From Sphingomonas sp. RIT328 (lineage in GTDB: Bacteria > Pseudomonadota > Alphaproteobacteria > Sphingomonadales > Sphingomonadaceae): a stretch of DNA of 64,000 bases. Location of the stretch: contig NZ_JFYV01000001.1 in the NCBI RefSeq assembly GCF_000632225.1, positions 186,001-250,000 on the forward strand. Direction: 5' to 3'. Position 1 is the stretch's first letter. Every line of letters begins with the position of its first letter. Below are positions 1 to 9,514 of the stretch, piece after piece. The translations under genes and the position numbers were made by a program. The notes under the pieces were generated by a model, which searched no databases, had not been told where the DNA came from, and saw only the letters and a list, made by a program, of their open reading frames with translations.

Positions 1-391
1 CGCGCGCGCTTTGCAGATTGGCCTGCGCCTCGTTGACCGCGGCGCGGTAGAGGCGGGGGTCGATCTCGTAGAGCGGCTCGCCGCGCTTCACCAGCGAGCC
101 TTCGGTGAAGAAGCGGCGGCGGATGATGCCGTTGACCTGCGGCCGGACGTCCGAGCTTTCATAGGCGTTGGTACGCGCCGCCAGTTCGGTGACCATCGCC
201 GCCTGCGTCGGCTGGACGACGACATAGCCGACCGTGGTCGGACCCTTGCCGGGACCGCCTGCGCCGCCCTTGCCCTTGGCGTTCGAATCACCGCCCCCGC
301 CGCAGGCGGCGAGGCTGAGAATCACTGCGGCGACCGCCGTGCCGGCACCCAACCGGCGGCCCCGAAACGCAAATGTCGTCAAGTATGTCAC
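1..391 (-). CDS. RND efflux pump periplasmic adaptor (partial, C-terminus beyond window)
   Basis: Only the first 130 or so residues are in the window; the rest runs off the left edge. What is visible reads as a membrane-fusion (adaptor) subunit of an RND multidrug efflux pump. It has a lipoprotein leader ending LSLAAC (Cys about residue 30), a Gly/Lys-rich spacer, and then the AcrA/MexA-type stretches VRPQVNGIIRRRFFTEG and YEIDPRLYRAAVNEAQANL that open the barrel-sandwich and hairpin domains. Such proteins link the inner-membrane pump to an outer-membrane channel. The start is uncertain: GTG at 391 or TTG at 382. The gene is divergent from rpiA with about 160 bp between them. The family is clear, the substrate is not. 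Confidence 0.85.
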   Translation of the reverse strand, partial: MTYLTTFAFRGRRLGAGTAVAAVILSLAACGGGGDSNAKGKGGAGGPGKGPTTVGYVVVQPTQAAMVTELAARTNAYESSDVRPQVNGIIRRRFFTEGSLVKRGEPLYEIDPRLYRAAVNEAQANLQSAR

Positions 392-553
392 CCGGATGGT
401 ATCTCGGCTCGCGCAGCCGGGACCAGCGCGACAATGCGCGGCCCGACGATTGGTTGCTCTTGCTGGCCCATTGGCGGCGAACGCGGCGGAAATGCAACCC
501 GAGTGCCGCGTTATTAATGTCGCAAATTGTCGCAGTGCGGGAAGGATCGGGAC

Positions 554-1234
554 ATGACGGATGATCGGGACAAGGCGCTTGCCGGCGCGGCGGCGGCGGC
601 CGAGGTCGTCGACGGCATGCTCGTCGGGCTCGGCACCGGCTCCACCGCCACCCATGCGATCGAAGCGATCGGCGCGCATGTCGCGCAGGGGCTGCGCATC
701 CACGCCGTCGCCACGTCGCGCGCCAGCGAGGCGCTTGCCCGGCGGCTCGGCATCGCAATGCTCGACTTCGCCGACGTGCCGCGGCTCGACCTGACCATCG
801 ACGGCGCCGATGCGATCGACCCGCGGTTCTTCGCGATCAAGGGCGGCGGCGGCGCGATGCTGCGCGAGAAGGTGGTCGCCGCCGCCTCCGACCGGATGGT
901 CGTCATCGCCGACGGCAGCAAGCGCGTCGCCGCGATCGACGCAGGGCCGCCGGTGCCGGTCGAGATCTTGCCGTTCGCGCGCGCCTCGGTGCTCGCGGCG
1001 CTGGGCGCGGGGGCGGTGCTGCGCGGCGGTGAGCATGAGCCCTATGTCACGGATAACGGGAATTATATTGCCGACTGCCGGATCGATCTCGGCGATCCGC
1101 GCACGGTGGCGTCGCGTTTGGCGGCGATCCCCGGCGTGCTCGGCCACGGCCTGTTCCTCGACGAAGTCGATGCCGCCTATTTTGCGCAAAACGGGACCGT
1201 TTCGCGGCTGGAACGGGGGGATTACTCCGGCTAA
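554..1234 (+). CDS. rpiA: Ribose-5-phosphate isomerase A
   Basis: Interconverts ribose 5-phosphate and ribulose 5-phosphate in the non-oxidative pentose phosphate pathway (cytoplasm). The 226-residue protein is close to the usual 220. It shows the phosphate-binding loop GLGTGSTA (residues 25-32), the DLTIDGADAID stretch with the catalytic aspartates, and KGGGGAMLREK, all RpiA signatures. The ATG at 554 was chosen over an upstream in-frame codon at 527 because GAAGG (541-545) sits 8 nt before it and the family alignment begins here. It is the first gene of a run with tkt, tal, gnd and two HAD phosphatases, all on the same strand, so it probably opens a pentose-phosphate operon. Confidence 0.95.
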   Translation: MTDDRDKALAGAAAAAEVVDGMLVGLGTGSTATHAIEAIGAHVAQGLRIHAVATSRASEALARRLGIAMLDFADVPRLDLTIDGADAIDPRFFAIKGGGGAMLREKVVAAASDRMVVIADGSKRVAAIDAGPPVPVEILPFARASVLAALGAGAVLRGGEHEPYVTDNGNYIADCRIDLGDPRTVASRLAAIPGVLGHGLFLDEVDAAYFAQNGTVSRLERGDYSG

Positions 1235-1305
1235 GGCCTGCCGTACCGCAACAGATCGGGCGTGCAGGCGTTCGACGCAGGGTAAGAGCGAGGGCCTTTA
1301 ATCCC

Positions 1306-3381
1306 ATGACCGATACCAACACCGCGATCCACGAAGACGGTTCGCTGGAACGCCTCACCATCGATACCATCCGCACCCTGTCGATGGACGCGGTGCAGAA
1401 AGCCAATTCGGGTCACCCCGGCACGCCGATGGCGCTCGCCCCGGTCGGCTACACCCTCTGGTCGCAATTCCTGCGCTACGATCCGGCCAAGCCCGACTGG
1501 CCCAACCGCGACCGCTTCGTGCTGTCGGTGGGCCACGCCTCGATGCTGCTGTACAGCCTGATCCACCTCGCCGGGATCGAGGAGATCGACGCGGACGGCA
1601 ACAAGACCGGCCGCCCGGCGCTCAGCCTCGACGATCTCAAGGGCTTCCGCCAGCTGTCGTCGCGCACGCCGGGCCATCCCGAGTTCCGCCATACCACCGG
1701 TGTCGAGACGACGACCGGGCCGCTGGGTGCGGGTTGCTCCAATTCGGTCGGCATGGCGATCGCCGAGCGCTGGCTCGCCGCGCGCTACAACCGTCCCGAG
1801 TTCACGCTGTTCGACCATGACGTCTATACGCTGTGCGGCGACGGCGACATGATGGAGGGCGTGGCCGCCGAGGCGGCCAGCCTCGCCGGTCACCTCAAGC
1901 TGTCCAATCTCTGCTGGATCTACGACAGCAACCATATCTCGATCGAGGGCGGCACCGATCTCGCCTTCGACGAGGATGTCGGGCTGCGCTTCCAGGCCTA
2001 TGGCTGGAACGTCATCCACCTCGACGATGCCAACGACACCAAGGCCTTCGCAAAGGCGATCGAGACGTTCAAGGCGACCGACGACAAGCCGACCTTCATC
2101 GTCGTCCATTCGGTGATCGGCTGGGGCAGCCCCAAGGCGGGCAGCGAGAAGGCGCATGGCGAGCCGCTCGGCGAGGATAACGTCCGCGCCACCAAGAAGG
2201 CCTATGGCTGGCCCGAGGACAAGGATTTCTACATCCCCGAAGGCGTCGCCGAGCATTTCCACGACGCGATCGCCGGGCGCGGCGGCGCGCTGCGCGAGGA
2301 ATGGGAAGCGACCTTCGCGCGCTATCGCGAGGCCAATCCGGAGCTCGGCGCCGAGCTCGCGCTGATGCTCAAGGACGAGCTGCCCGAGGGCTGGGATGCG
2401 GACATTCCCGACTTCCCCGCCGACGAAAAGGGCATGGCGAGCCGCGATTCGGGCGGCAAGGTGCTCAACGCGCTCGCCAAGCGGGTGCCGTGGCTGATCG
2501 GCGGTTCGGCCGATCTCTCGCCGTCGACCAAGACCGACATCAAGGGCGCGCCCTCGTTCGAGGCGAACAATTACGGCGGCCAGAACTTCCACTTCGGCGT
2601 GCGCGAGCACGGCATGGGCGGCGTCGTCAACGGCATGACGCTGTCGCACGTGCGCGGCTACGGCTCGACCTTCCTCGTCTTCGCCGATTACATGCGCGCG
2701 CCGATCCGCCTGTCGGCGATCATGGAGCTGGCCAGCGTATGGGTGTTCACCCATGATTCGATCGGCGTCGGTGAGGATGGCCCGACCCACCAGCCGATCG
2801 AACATCTCGCGACGCTGCGCGCGATCCCCGGCCTCGACACGATCCGTCCGGGCGATGCCAACGAGGTCGCCTACAGCTGGCGCGCCGCGCTGGAGGACGC
2901 CAGCCGCCCGACCGCGCTCATCTTCTCGCGCCAGGCGCTGCCGACGCTCGACCGCAGCAAATATGCCTCGGCCGAGGGCACGCTCAAGGGCGGCTACGTC
3001 CTCGCCGATTGCGAAGGCACGCCCGAGGTGATCCTGATCGCGACGGGCAGCGAATTGTCGCTGGTCGTGCAGGCGCACGAAAAGCTGTCGGCGGACGGCA
3101 TCAAGAGCCGCGTCGTCTCGATGCCGAGCTGGTATCGCTACGAGCTCCAGTCGGAAGACTATAAGGAAAGCGTGCTGCCGTCGTCGGTGCCCTCGCGCCT
3201 CGCGGTTGAGCAGGCGGGCGAGATGGGCTGGCATCGCTATGTCGGCCTCAAGGGGCGTACGATCACCATGTCGACGTTCGGCGCCTCCGCCCCCATATCG
3301 AAGCTGCAGGACAAATACGGCTTCACCCTCGACAATGTCGTCAAGGTGGCGCGCGAAATGCTGGAGAGCAACAATGGGTAA
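1306..3381 (+). CDS. tkt: Transketolase
   Basis: Thiamine-diphosphate enzyme that moves two-carbon ketol units between pentose phosphate and glycolytic sugars. At 691 residues it has full family length. SGHPG lies near residue 36. The ThDP/Mg motif GDGDMMEG is near residue 178 and is followed by the NLCWIYDSNHISIEG segment. The pyrimidine-domain part carries REHGMGG, and a transketolase C-terminal domain follows. It starts 71 bp after rpiA, and its last codons overlap the start of tal by 8 bp, which suggests translational coupling. Family assignment is secure. Confidence 0.97.
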   Translation: MTDTNTAIHEDGSLERLTIDTIRTLSMDAVQKANSGHPGTPMALAPVGYTLWSQFLRYDPAKPDWPNRDRFVLSVGHASMLLYSLIHLAGIEEIDADGNKTGRPALSLDDLKGFRQLSSRTPGHPEFRHTTGVETTTGPLGAGCSNSVGMAIAERWLAARYNRPEFTLFDHDVYTLCGDGDMMEGVAAEAASLAGHLKLSNLCWIYDSNHISIEGGTDLAFDEDVGLRFQAYGWNVIHLDDANDTKAFAKAIETFKATDDKPTFIVVHSVIGWGSPKAGSEKAHGEPLGEDNVRATKKAYGWPEDKDFYIPEGVAEHFHDAIAGRGGALREEWEATFARYREANPELGAELALMLKDELPEGWDADIPDFPADEKGMASRDSGGKVLNALAKRVPWLIGGSADLSPSTKTDIKGAPSFEANNYGGQNFHFGVREHGMGGVVNGMTLSHVRGYGSTFLVFADYMRAPIRLSAIMELASVWVFTHDSIGVGEDGPTHQPIEHLATLRAIPGLDTIRPGDANEVAYSWRAALEDASRPTALIFSRQALPTLDRSKYASAEGTLKGGYVLADCEGTPEVILIATGSELSLVVQAHEKLSADGIKSRVVSMPSWYRYELQSEDYKESVLPSSVPSRLAVEQAGEMGWHRYVGLKGRTITMSTFGASAPISKLQDKYGFTLDNVVKVAREMLESNNG

Positions 3382-4498
3382 GCTCAACGACCTGAGCGCC
3401 GCGGGCACCGCGGTCTGGCTCGATTTCGTCGATCGCAAGTTTCTCGAGGCCGGCGGCCTCGAGACGTTGGTCAAGGAGGATTCGCTGACCGGCGTCACCT
3501 CCAACCCGTCGATCTTCGAAAAGGCGATGGGGCATGGCGATGCCTATGACGAGACGCTCGCCGCCTTCGACAAGGAGAATCCCGGCGCGGCGACGATCGA
3601 TCGCTACGAGCATCTCGCCATTCAGGACATCAAGGCCGCGGCCGAGACGCTCAAGCCGGTGTATGACCGGCTCGACTCGAAGGACGGCTATGTCAGCCTC
3701 GAAGTCTCGCCGTACATCGCCGACGATACCGACGCGACGATCGCCGAGGCGGAGAAGCTGTGGCACGCGGTCGACCGCGCCAATCTGATGATCAAGATCC
3801 CCGGTACGCCCGCCGGCGCGCCGGCGATCAGCGCGACGATTGCCAAGGGCATCAACGTCAACGTCACGCTGCTCTTCTCGCAGGAGGCCTATATCCGCGT
3901 CGCCGAGGCCTATGCCACCGGCCTCGAAGAGCGCGTCCGCCAGGGCCAGCCGATCGACCGCATCGCCAGCGTCGCCAGCTTCTTCGTCAGCCGCATCGAC
4001 GCGGTGATCGACAAGGAGATCGACCGCCGCGTCGCCGACAATGATCCCGAGGCGGACACGCTGAAGGGGCTGCGCGGCAAAGTGGCGATCGCCAATGCCA
4101 AGATGGCCTATCAATGGTTTCTCGACTTCGAGAAGTCCGAGCGCTGGCAGGCGCTCGCCGCCAAGGGCGCGCAGCCGCAGCGGCTGCTGTGGGCCTCGAC
4201 CGGGGTCAAGGACAAGGCCTATCCCGACACGCTCTACGTCGACACGCTGATCGGCCGCGACACGGTCAACACCATGCCGCCGGCGACGATGGACGCCTTC
4301 CGCGAACGCGGCACCGTCGCGCCGACGCTCGAACAGGATGTCGACGACGCCCGCCGCGTGCTGGCCGAGGTCGACCGGCTTGGCCTCGACCTGACCGGCG
4401 TGACCGATACGTTGGTCGAGCAGGGCGTCGCCTCCTTCGCCAAGGCGTTCGACGATCTGCTCGGATCGATCGCCGCCAAGCAGCCGGCAACGGCATGA
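3374..4498 (+). CDS. tal: Transaldolase
   Basis: Transfers a dihydroxyacetone unit between sedoheptulose 7-phosphate and glyceraldehyde 3-phosphate. The protein has 374 residues, the length of the actinobacterial/plant-type transaldolase subfamily rather than the roughly 316-residue TalB type. Lys141 in LMIKIPGTPAG is the expected Schiff-base lysine, and the early SLTGVTSNPSIFEKAM stretch is a family signature. The start codon lies inside the end of tkt (8-bp overlap, different frame), so the two are very likely co-translated. A GC-rich hairpin follows the stop codon. Confidence 0.95.
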   Translation: MGKLNDLSAAGTAVWLDFVDRKFLEAGGLETLVKEDSLTGVTSNPSIFEKAMGHGDAYDETLAAFDKENPGAATIDRYEHLAIQDIKAAAETLKPVYDRLDSKDGYVSLEVSPYIADDTDATIAEAEKLWHAVDRANLMIKIPGTPAGAPAISATIAKGINVNVTLLFSQEAYIRVAEAYATGLEERVRQGQPIDRIASVASFFVSRIDAVIDKEIDRRVADNDPEADTLKGLRGKVAIANAKMAYQWFLDFEKSERWQALAAKGAQPQRLLWASTGVKDKAYPDTLYVDTLIGRDTVNTMPPATMDAFRERGTVAPTLEQDVDDARRVLAEVDRLGLDLTGVTDTLVEQGVASFAKAFDDLLGSIAAKQPATA

Positions 4499-4503
4499 TC
4501 CGC

Positions 4504-4530
4504 CGCCCCGTCCTGATCCAGGGCGGGGCG
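4504..4530 (+). terminator. GC-rich hairpin after tal
   Basis: Two 12-nt arms (CGCCCCGTCCTG and CAGGGCGGGGCG) pair with one G-T wobble around a 3-nt loop, 5 nt after the tal stop. There is no T-run, so this may be a weak or partial terminator or an mRNA-stabilising hairpin between tal and gnd. A second perfect 8-bp stem (CGCCGCGA / TCGCGGCG) lies at 4580-4600 in the same 219-bp gap. I see no clear promoter for gnd. Confidence 0.4.
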
Positions 4531-4717
4531 ACCGCCCGGTGCGGATACACCGGTTTCCCGCACAGCCACTGCCCGACGTCGCCGCGATATGGTCGCGGCG
4601 CGGCGGCAGGGCTGTGATCGGCGGCGAGCTTCGGCGGCGTGCGGCAGGTTGCGCAACGCAACTCATCCTCCACCGCTCCGTTTAACCGACATCACAATCA
4701 GTGTCAGGACAGCAAGC

Positions 4718-5701
4718 ATGAAGATCGGACTGATCGGCCTCGGCCGCATGGGTGGCAATATCGCGCGCCGGCTGATGCACGCCGGCCATGAGGTGGTCGC
4801 CTATGATCGCAGCGCCGAAGCGGTGACGGCTCTCGCCAAGGATGGCGCGGAGGCGGCGCATTCGCTCGACGACGTGCGCGCCAAGCTCGGCAGTCCGGCG
4901 ATCTGGTGGGTGATGTTGCCCGCCGGCGGCCCGACCGAAGAGACGATCCAGGCGATCGGTGCGGGCGCAAGCGACGGCGATATCATCATCGACGGCGGCA
5001 ACACCTTCTACAAGGACGACATCCGCCGCGCCAAGGCGCTTGCCGACAAGGGCGTCCATTATGTCGACGTCGGCACCTCGGGCGGCGTCTGGGGGCTGGA
5101 GCGCGGCTATTGCATGATGATCGGCGGCGACGTCGAGACGGTCAATCTGCTCGATCCGATCTTCGACGCGCTTGCGCCCGGCTATGGCTCGATCCCGCGC
5201 ACGCCGGGGCGCGTCGCCGAGGCGGTCGATGCCCGGGCGGAGAAGGGTTATATTCATGCCGGTCCCGCCGGTGCCGGCCATTTCGTCAAGATGATTCACA
5301 ACGGCATCGAATATGGCCTGATGCAGGCCTATGCCGAGGGCTTCGACATCCTCAAGTCGAAGAGCAGCGACAAATTGCCCGAAGACGAGCGCTTCGACCT
5401 CAACCTGACCGACATCGCCGAAGTCTGGCGGCGCGGCAGCGTCATCTCGTCGTGGCTGCTCGATCTCACCGCGATCGCGCTCGCCAAGGACGGCATGCTC
5501 GAAGGCTTTTCGGGCAGCGTCGCCGATTCGGGCGAGGGCCAGTGGACGATCGACGCCGCGATGGAAGAGAAGGTGCCGGCCAACGTCCTCACCGCATCGC
5601 TGTTCGCGCGCTATCGCAGCCGGGTTGACCATACGTTCGGCGACAAGGTGCTGTCGGCGATGCGCTTCGGCTTCGGCGGCCATGTCGAGATGCCGCAGTG
5701 A
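4718..5701 (+). CDS. gnd: 6-phosphogluconate dehydrogenase (decarboxylating), short form
   Basis: Oxidatively decarboxylates 6-phosphogluconate to ribulose 5-phosphate. It has an N-terminal Rossmann motif GLGRMGGN (residues 7-14), the [14 protein letters not shown] substrate segment (here [10 protein letters not shown]), and the catalytic stretch [16 protein letters not shown] with Lys191. At 327 residues it belongs to the short, often NAD-preferring GndA/YqeC-type proteins rather than the roughly 470-residue E. coli type; cofactor preference is inference from length. The stop codon overlaps the GTG of the next gene (GTGA). Its place after rpiA-tkt-tal fits a pentose-phosphate operon; no zwf is present here. 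Confidence 0.93.
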   Translation: MKIGLIGLGRMGGNIARRLMHAGHEVVAYDRSAEAVTALAKDGAEAAHSLDDVRAKLGSPAIWWVMLPAGGPTEETIQAIGAGASDGDIIIDGGNTFYKDDIRRAKALADKGVHYVDVGTSGGVWGLERGYCMMIGGDVETVNLLDPIFDALAPGYGSIPRTPGRVAEAVDARAEKGYIHAGPAGAGHFVKMIHNGIEYGLMQAYAEGFDILKSKSSDKLPEDERFDLNLTDIAEVWRRGSVISSWLLDLTAIALAKDGMLEGFSGSVADSGEGQWTIDAAMEEKVPANVLTASLFARYRSRVDHTFGDKVLSAMRFGFGGHVEMPQ

Positions 5702-6528
5702 GCCGTGAGGCACCGCCGATCCGGCTCGTCGTGTCGGACATCGACGGCACGCTCGTCGACAAGAGCAAGCAGGTCACGCCGGCCACCGTCGCGGCAGTGC
5801 GCCGGCTGGAGGAGGCCGGGATCGGCTTCACCGTGATCAGCGCGCGGCCGATGTCGGGGATCATGCCGATCGCCGAAAAGCTGGCGATCGACGCGCCGAT
5901 GGCGGCGTTCAACGGCGGCATCATCTTCCGGCGGGACGGCAGCATCGCCGAGCAGCATCGCGTCGATGCGGCGGTGACGCGCGGCGTGATGGGGATCGCC
6001 GCCGACAGCGGCGCCGACATCTGGGTCTTCGCCGACGACCTTTGGTATGCCTCGACCGACGTCGGCGCGCATGTCGACAGCGAACGGCGCGCCTCCAATC
6101 AGGAGCCGATCGTCGCCGACGATTTCGATGCGCTGCTCGACCATGCCGACAAGATCACCTTCGTCAGCGACGACGAGGCGATGCTCGCGCGCCTCGCCGA
6201 ACGCTGCAAGGCGGCGCATGGCGACGATGCGACGATCGTGCAGAGCCAGGTCTATTATCTCGACGTCACCGCCCGCGCCGCCAACAAGGGCGCAGGGCTG
6301 GTCGCGCTCGCCAAGACCTTCGATCAGCCGCTCGAAGCGATCGCGGTACTCGGCGACCAATATAATGATGTCCCAATGTTGGAACGCGCCGGCCTTTCTG
6401 TCGCGATGGGAAACGCGCCTGATCCGGTAAAGTCTATTGCTCATGCGGTGACGAGCGGCAATGACGCGGACGGCGTCGCGCACGCCATCGACACGATCAT
6501 CTTTCCCCGTATTGGAGCTGTTGCATGA
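5698..6528 (+). CDS. HAD-family (Cof/IIB type) sugar phosphatase
   Basis: A 276-residue haloacid-dehalogenase phosphatase of the Cof/IIB subfamily. Motif I is SDIDGTLVD with Asp14 (nucleophile) and Asp16 (acid/base). A cap domain follows, and motif [12 protein letters not shown] with its Mg-binding aspartates is near residue 219. It begins with GTG overlapping the gnd stop and ends overlapping the ATG of the next gene, so it is tightly coupled inside the pentose-phosphate operon. A role in clearing a sugar phosphate or a damaged metabolite is inferred from context; the substrate cannot be read from the sequence. Confidence 0.85.
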   Translation: MSREAPPIRLVVSDIDGTLVDKSKQVTPATVAAVRRLEEAGIGFTVISARPMSGIMPIAEKLAIDAPMAAFNGGIIFRRDGSIAEQHRVDAAVTRGVMGIAADSGADIWVFADDLWYASTDVGAHVDSERRASNQEPIVADDFDALLDHADKITFVSDDEAMLARLAERCKAAHGDDATIVQSQVYYLDVTARAANKGAGLVALAKTFDQPLEAIAVLGDQYNDVPMLERAGLSVAMGNAPDPVKSIAHAVTSGNDADGVAHAIDTIIFPRIGAVA

Positions 6529-7271
6529 AACAACTGGTTGCCTTCGACCTCGACGGAACGCTGGCCGAGAGCAAGCAGCCCTTGCAGGAGCCGATGGGGG
6601 AGGCACTCGCCGACCTGCTCGGCGTCGCGCATGTCGCAGTGATCTCGGGTGGCGACTGGCCGCAGTTCCAGAAGCAGGTCGCGAGCCGCCTGCCGGCGCG
6701 CGCCGATCTCAGCAAGCTGTGGCTGATGCCGACCACCGGCACCAAGCTCTACACCTATCGCGACGGCAGCTGGAACACCGTCTACGCCGAGCTGTTCGAC
6801 GACGAGACCAAGGCCAAGATCCTCAAGGCGTTCGACGAATCGCTCGCGGCGACGGGTTTCACCCCGGAAAAGACCTGGGGCGAGCGGATCGAGGATCGCG
6901 GCAGCCAGATCACCTTCTCCGCGCTCGGCCAGGAAGCGCCGATCGCCGAAAAGGAGCATTGGGACCCCAAGTTCGAAAAGCGCAAGGTCATCCAGGCCGA
7001 TCTCAAGCAGCGCCTGCCGGGCCTGTCGATCAACATGGGCGGCGCCACCTCGATCGACATCACGCGCGAAGGCGTCGACAAGGCCTATGGTCTCAAGAAG
7101 CTGCGCGACGAGAGCGGTATTCCGCTGGATAGCATGATGTTCATCGGCGACGCCATCTTCCCGGGCGGCAACGATTATCCCGCCAAGGAACTTGGCCTCG
7201 ATACGGTCCGCGTCCGCGACCCGGAAGAGACGATCTCGGTCGTCACCGCGATCGTCGCCTGCCAGAAGTAA
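6525..7271 (+). CDS. HAD-IIB phosphatase, phosphomannomutase-like
   Basis: A second HAD-IIB protein (248 residues) whose ATG overlaps the previous stop by 4 bp. Motif I is FDLDGTLAE (Asp8, Asp10), motif II lies in AVISGGD, and GDAIFPGGNDYPA near residue 208 is motif IV. The layout resembles the eukaryotic phosphomannomutase branch of HAD-IIB, but bacterial members are mostly uncharacterised hydrolases, so mutase activity should not be assumed. It is the last gene of the rpiA-tkt-tal-gnd group; the next gene is on the other strand, and the two stops are 16 bp apart. Confidence 0.8.
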   Translation: MKQLVAFDLDGTLAESKQPLQEPMGEALADLLGVAHVAVISGGDWPQFQKQVASRLPARADLSKLWLMPTTGTKLYTYRDGSWNTVYAELFDDETKAKILKAFDESLAATGFTPEKTWGERIEDRGSQITFSALGQEAPIAEKEHWDPKFEKRKVIQADLKQRLPGLSINMGGATSIDITREGVDKAYGLKKLRDESGIPLDSMMFIGDAIFPGGNDYPAKELGLDTVRVRDPEETISVVTAIVACQK

Positions 7272-7287
7272 ATAGGTACCGGGCGGC

Positions 7288-8019
7288 TCAGGCGATGGCC
7301 TCGAGCCGCTCGATTGTCGCGCGCCACTCGTCGGCGCAGCGGCGATCCTCGCCGAACGGAATGACGCAGGTGCGGACCGGTCCGTTGCGGTCGAGCTGGT
7401 AGCGGATTTCGAGGAAGGCGGTCTCGATTGTCGTGCTCACCGACCGCGACTTGCCGCCGAACGTATAGCCGCCGAACAGGCCGCCCGAAACGCCGCCGAG
7501 CGTCAACCGACCGCCCTCCCGCGTATCGGTATAGACCGTCGCCTCGCGTTCGACCGTGGCGTGGACGATCTGGTCGCGGCTCAGCCAGAGCTGGTGATAA
7601 TCGGTGTCATAGTCGGTGATGACGACATGCCCCCCGCGGGTGATCGCTGCGGCGCCGGGCGTATCCTGCCACCAGCTGATCGACAGATTGGCCGGTTCGG
7701 GAAGCGAATCGACCTGTCGCATCAGCGTCTGCGCCGCGGCGCGATAGCGGAACCTGATCGTCGGACGAAGGAAAAGACGCGTCACAACCGCGATGATCAG
7801 TCGCGAAATCAGATAGTTGATGACGCCGCCAAAGAGGGCCCAGCCAATCGAACCGTGCAGTAGGGCGCTGAGCACCGGGACCGCGACGAAGACGATGATG
7901 ATCCCCCGCGGCATCCATAGCGCGATCTTCTGGACGTGCTGGACCGTCGCGCGGACATCATCATTGGGCGGCGCGATCCGCTCCGGCCTGAGACTGGATT
8001 GTTCTGCAATGGCATCCAT
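7288..8019 (-). CDS. Predicted inner-membrane protein of unknown function
   Basis: A 243-residue protein I cannot assign to a named family. Residues 1-32 are hydrophilic. Residues about 33-85 form two to three hydrophobic segments (for example GIIIVFVAVPVLSALL and ALFGGVINYLISRLIIAVV). The remainder is soluble, with a Gly-rich stretch (GGVSGGLFGGYTFGG) and a segment resembling a small beta-rich domain. The start is ATG at 8019. It converges with the pentose-phosphate operon and lies downstream of the GH27 gene on the same strand with a 125-bp gap. No functional inference is made. Confidence 0.7.
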   Translation of the reverse strand: MDAIAEQSSLRPERIAPPNDDVRATVQHVQKIALWMPRGIIIVFVAVPVLSALLHGSIGWALFGGVINYLISRLIIAVVTRLFLRPTIRFRYRAAAQTLMRQVDSLPEPANLSISWWQDTPGAAAITRGGHVVITDYDTDYHQLWLSRDQIVHATVEREATVYTDTREGGRLTLGGVSGGLFGGYTFGGKSRSVSTTIETAFLEIRYQLDRNGPVRTCVIPFGEDRRCADEWRATIERLEAIA

Positions 8020-8144
8020 GATCGCCCCCCGATCGATTTGCGACGATCATGCAAAGGCGATTCGGTCAGGTCCAGCGCGGCCGCGTATCGCGTTGATTCG
8101 GCGACGGCCCGTCCGTTGGTGGGGGCCGGCGACTCGGGAGCGGC

Positions 8145-9497
8145 TCAGCCGAGCCGGTACAGGCCCGCGCCGTGCGACGGGATCGTCTGGCGGAATTGGT
8201 CGCTGGCGGTGCCGACCGACCGGCCGCTCCACAGATCGACCGCCGCCGCCGATCCGGCGAGGCCGAGCATCGCCAGCGGCACCGCCACCTCGCGCGCCTT
8301 GTCGGTGGTGTTGAACAGCGCGACGTAGACGCCGCTGCCCGTGATCGGGCGGGCCGACCAGATGCGCGTGCCGTCCGCGACGAAATGCGGGCGGTTGTCG
8401 CGGCTCGCCTGATTGACCGCCAGCACCGCCCGATTGGTCAGCAGCGCCAGCGTCGCCGCATCGAGCCGACGCAGATCGCCGCCCATGATCAGCGGCGACC
8501 GCGCGATCGACCACAGGGTCATCAGCGTCCGCTGCTCGTCCGGAGTGAATTTGGTCGCCCGTGCGCCGAGCGCCAATTGGCCGAGCGGCAGCATGTCGGC
8601 ATCGGGCCAGCCCCCCGTCGTGTCGACCGCATGCCAGTTTTCGAGGCGCGTGAACTGCGCCTCCAGCATCGGCCATTCGTCCCAGAAATCGTCGCTGATC
8701 CGCCACATCTGCGCATGGCGGCGGACGTGGTCGGCGCGCGCCACCGGCGTTTCGCCCGGCGACAGGCTGAGCACGATCGGCCGGCCGCTATGCTGGATCG
8801 CGGCATGCGCCGCCTCGATCTCGGCCGCATGGGAATCATAGGGGCGGCTCATGTCGTCCATCTTGACGAAATCGACACCCCAGCCCGCGTAGAGCGCGAA
8901 GACGCTGTCATAATAGGCCTGCGCACCGGGCTTGCGCATGTCGACGCCATACATGTCCGGGTTCCACGGGCAGATGCTCGCCGTGTCGGCAATGTCGCGG
9001 GCGCGATAGCGGGTATTGAGCACGGGCAGGTTGCGCTCGACCGCCAGCCGCGGAATGCCGCGCATCAGGTGGATGCCGAACCTGAGCCCCATCGCATGGA
9101 CGTCGGCGGCGAGCGGCGCGAAGCCCTTGCCCCCCGCGCTCGACGGAAAGCGATTGGGGGCAGGGAGCAGCCGGCCATAGCCGTCGAGCGTCGGCTGCGG
9201 CCTGGTGCTGTACGTATAGCTCGACGCACCCGGCTCATACCATTGGATGTCGATGGTGAAGACGTCGTAGCCGAAGGGCAGCAGCTGCGTGCGCATGATC
9301 GCCGCGGTCTCGCGCGCCTGCGCCTCGTTGATCGTCGTCGCGAAGCTGTTCCAGCTGTTCCACCCCATCGGCGGTCGCGGTGCGAGCGTGGCCGGGGCGG
9401 GCGGTTCGGCCGTTGCGCGCGCGGCGAGGGCGGTCGTGGCCGCGAGCGCCGTGCCGGCGCCGATCAGCGTGCGACGGTCGATAGATGTACGGCTCAT
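8145..9497 (-). CDS. Secreted alpha-galactosidase, GH27 family
   Basis: Hydrolyses terminal alpha-galactosyl residues. The 450-residue protein starts with a twin-arginine leader (IDRRTLIGAG), so it is exported folded. GH27 signatures are PPMGWNSWNSF (residues 42-52), DFVKMDD near residue 210 containing the nucleophile aspartate, and RISDDF near residue 268 with the acid/base aspartate. The C-terminal part is the usual beta-sandwich. The ATG at 9497 was chosen because GGGGGG lies just before it and the Tat leader begins there; an open frame continues to 9602 but would read through a hairpin. It could act on galactomannan or raffinose-type sugars. Family assignment is firm, the substrate is inferred. 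Confidence 0.93.
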   Translation of the reverse strand: MSRTSIDRRTLIGAGTALAATTALAARATAEPPAPATLAPRPPMGWNSWNSFATTINEAQARETAAIMRTQLLPFGYDVFTIDIQWYEPGASSYTYSTRPQPTLDGYGRLLPAPNRFPSSAGGKGFAPLAADVHAMGLRFGIHLMRGIPRLAVERNLPVLNTRYRARDIADTASICPWNPDMYGVDMRKPGAQAYYDSVFALYAGWGVDFVKMDDMSRPYDSHAAEIEAAHAAIQHSGRPIVLSLSPGETPVARADHVRRHAQMWRISDDFWDEWPMLEAQFTRLENWHAVDTTGGWPDADMLPLGQLALGARATKFTPDEQRTLMTLWSIARSPLIMGGDLRRLDAATLALLTNRAVLAVNQASRDNRPHFVADGTRIWSARPITGSGVYVALFNTTDKAREVAVPLAMLGLAGSAAAVDLWSGRSVGTASDQFRQTIPSHGAGLYRLG

Positions 9498-9514
9498 GAT
9501 CCCCCCGGACAGCA

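Noticed and set aside
1231..3504. A 757-codon open frame on the minus strand opposite tkt
   Set aside because: Its sequence is a high-GC shadow of the tkt coding strand, with repetitive Arg/Ala/Asp composition and no family resemblance; tkt is unambiguous.
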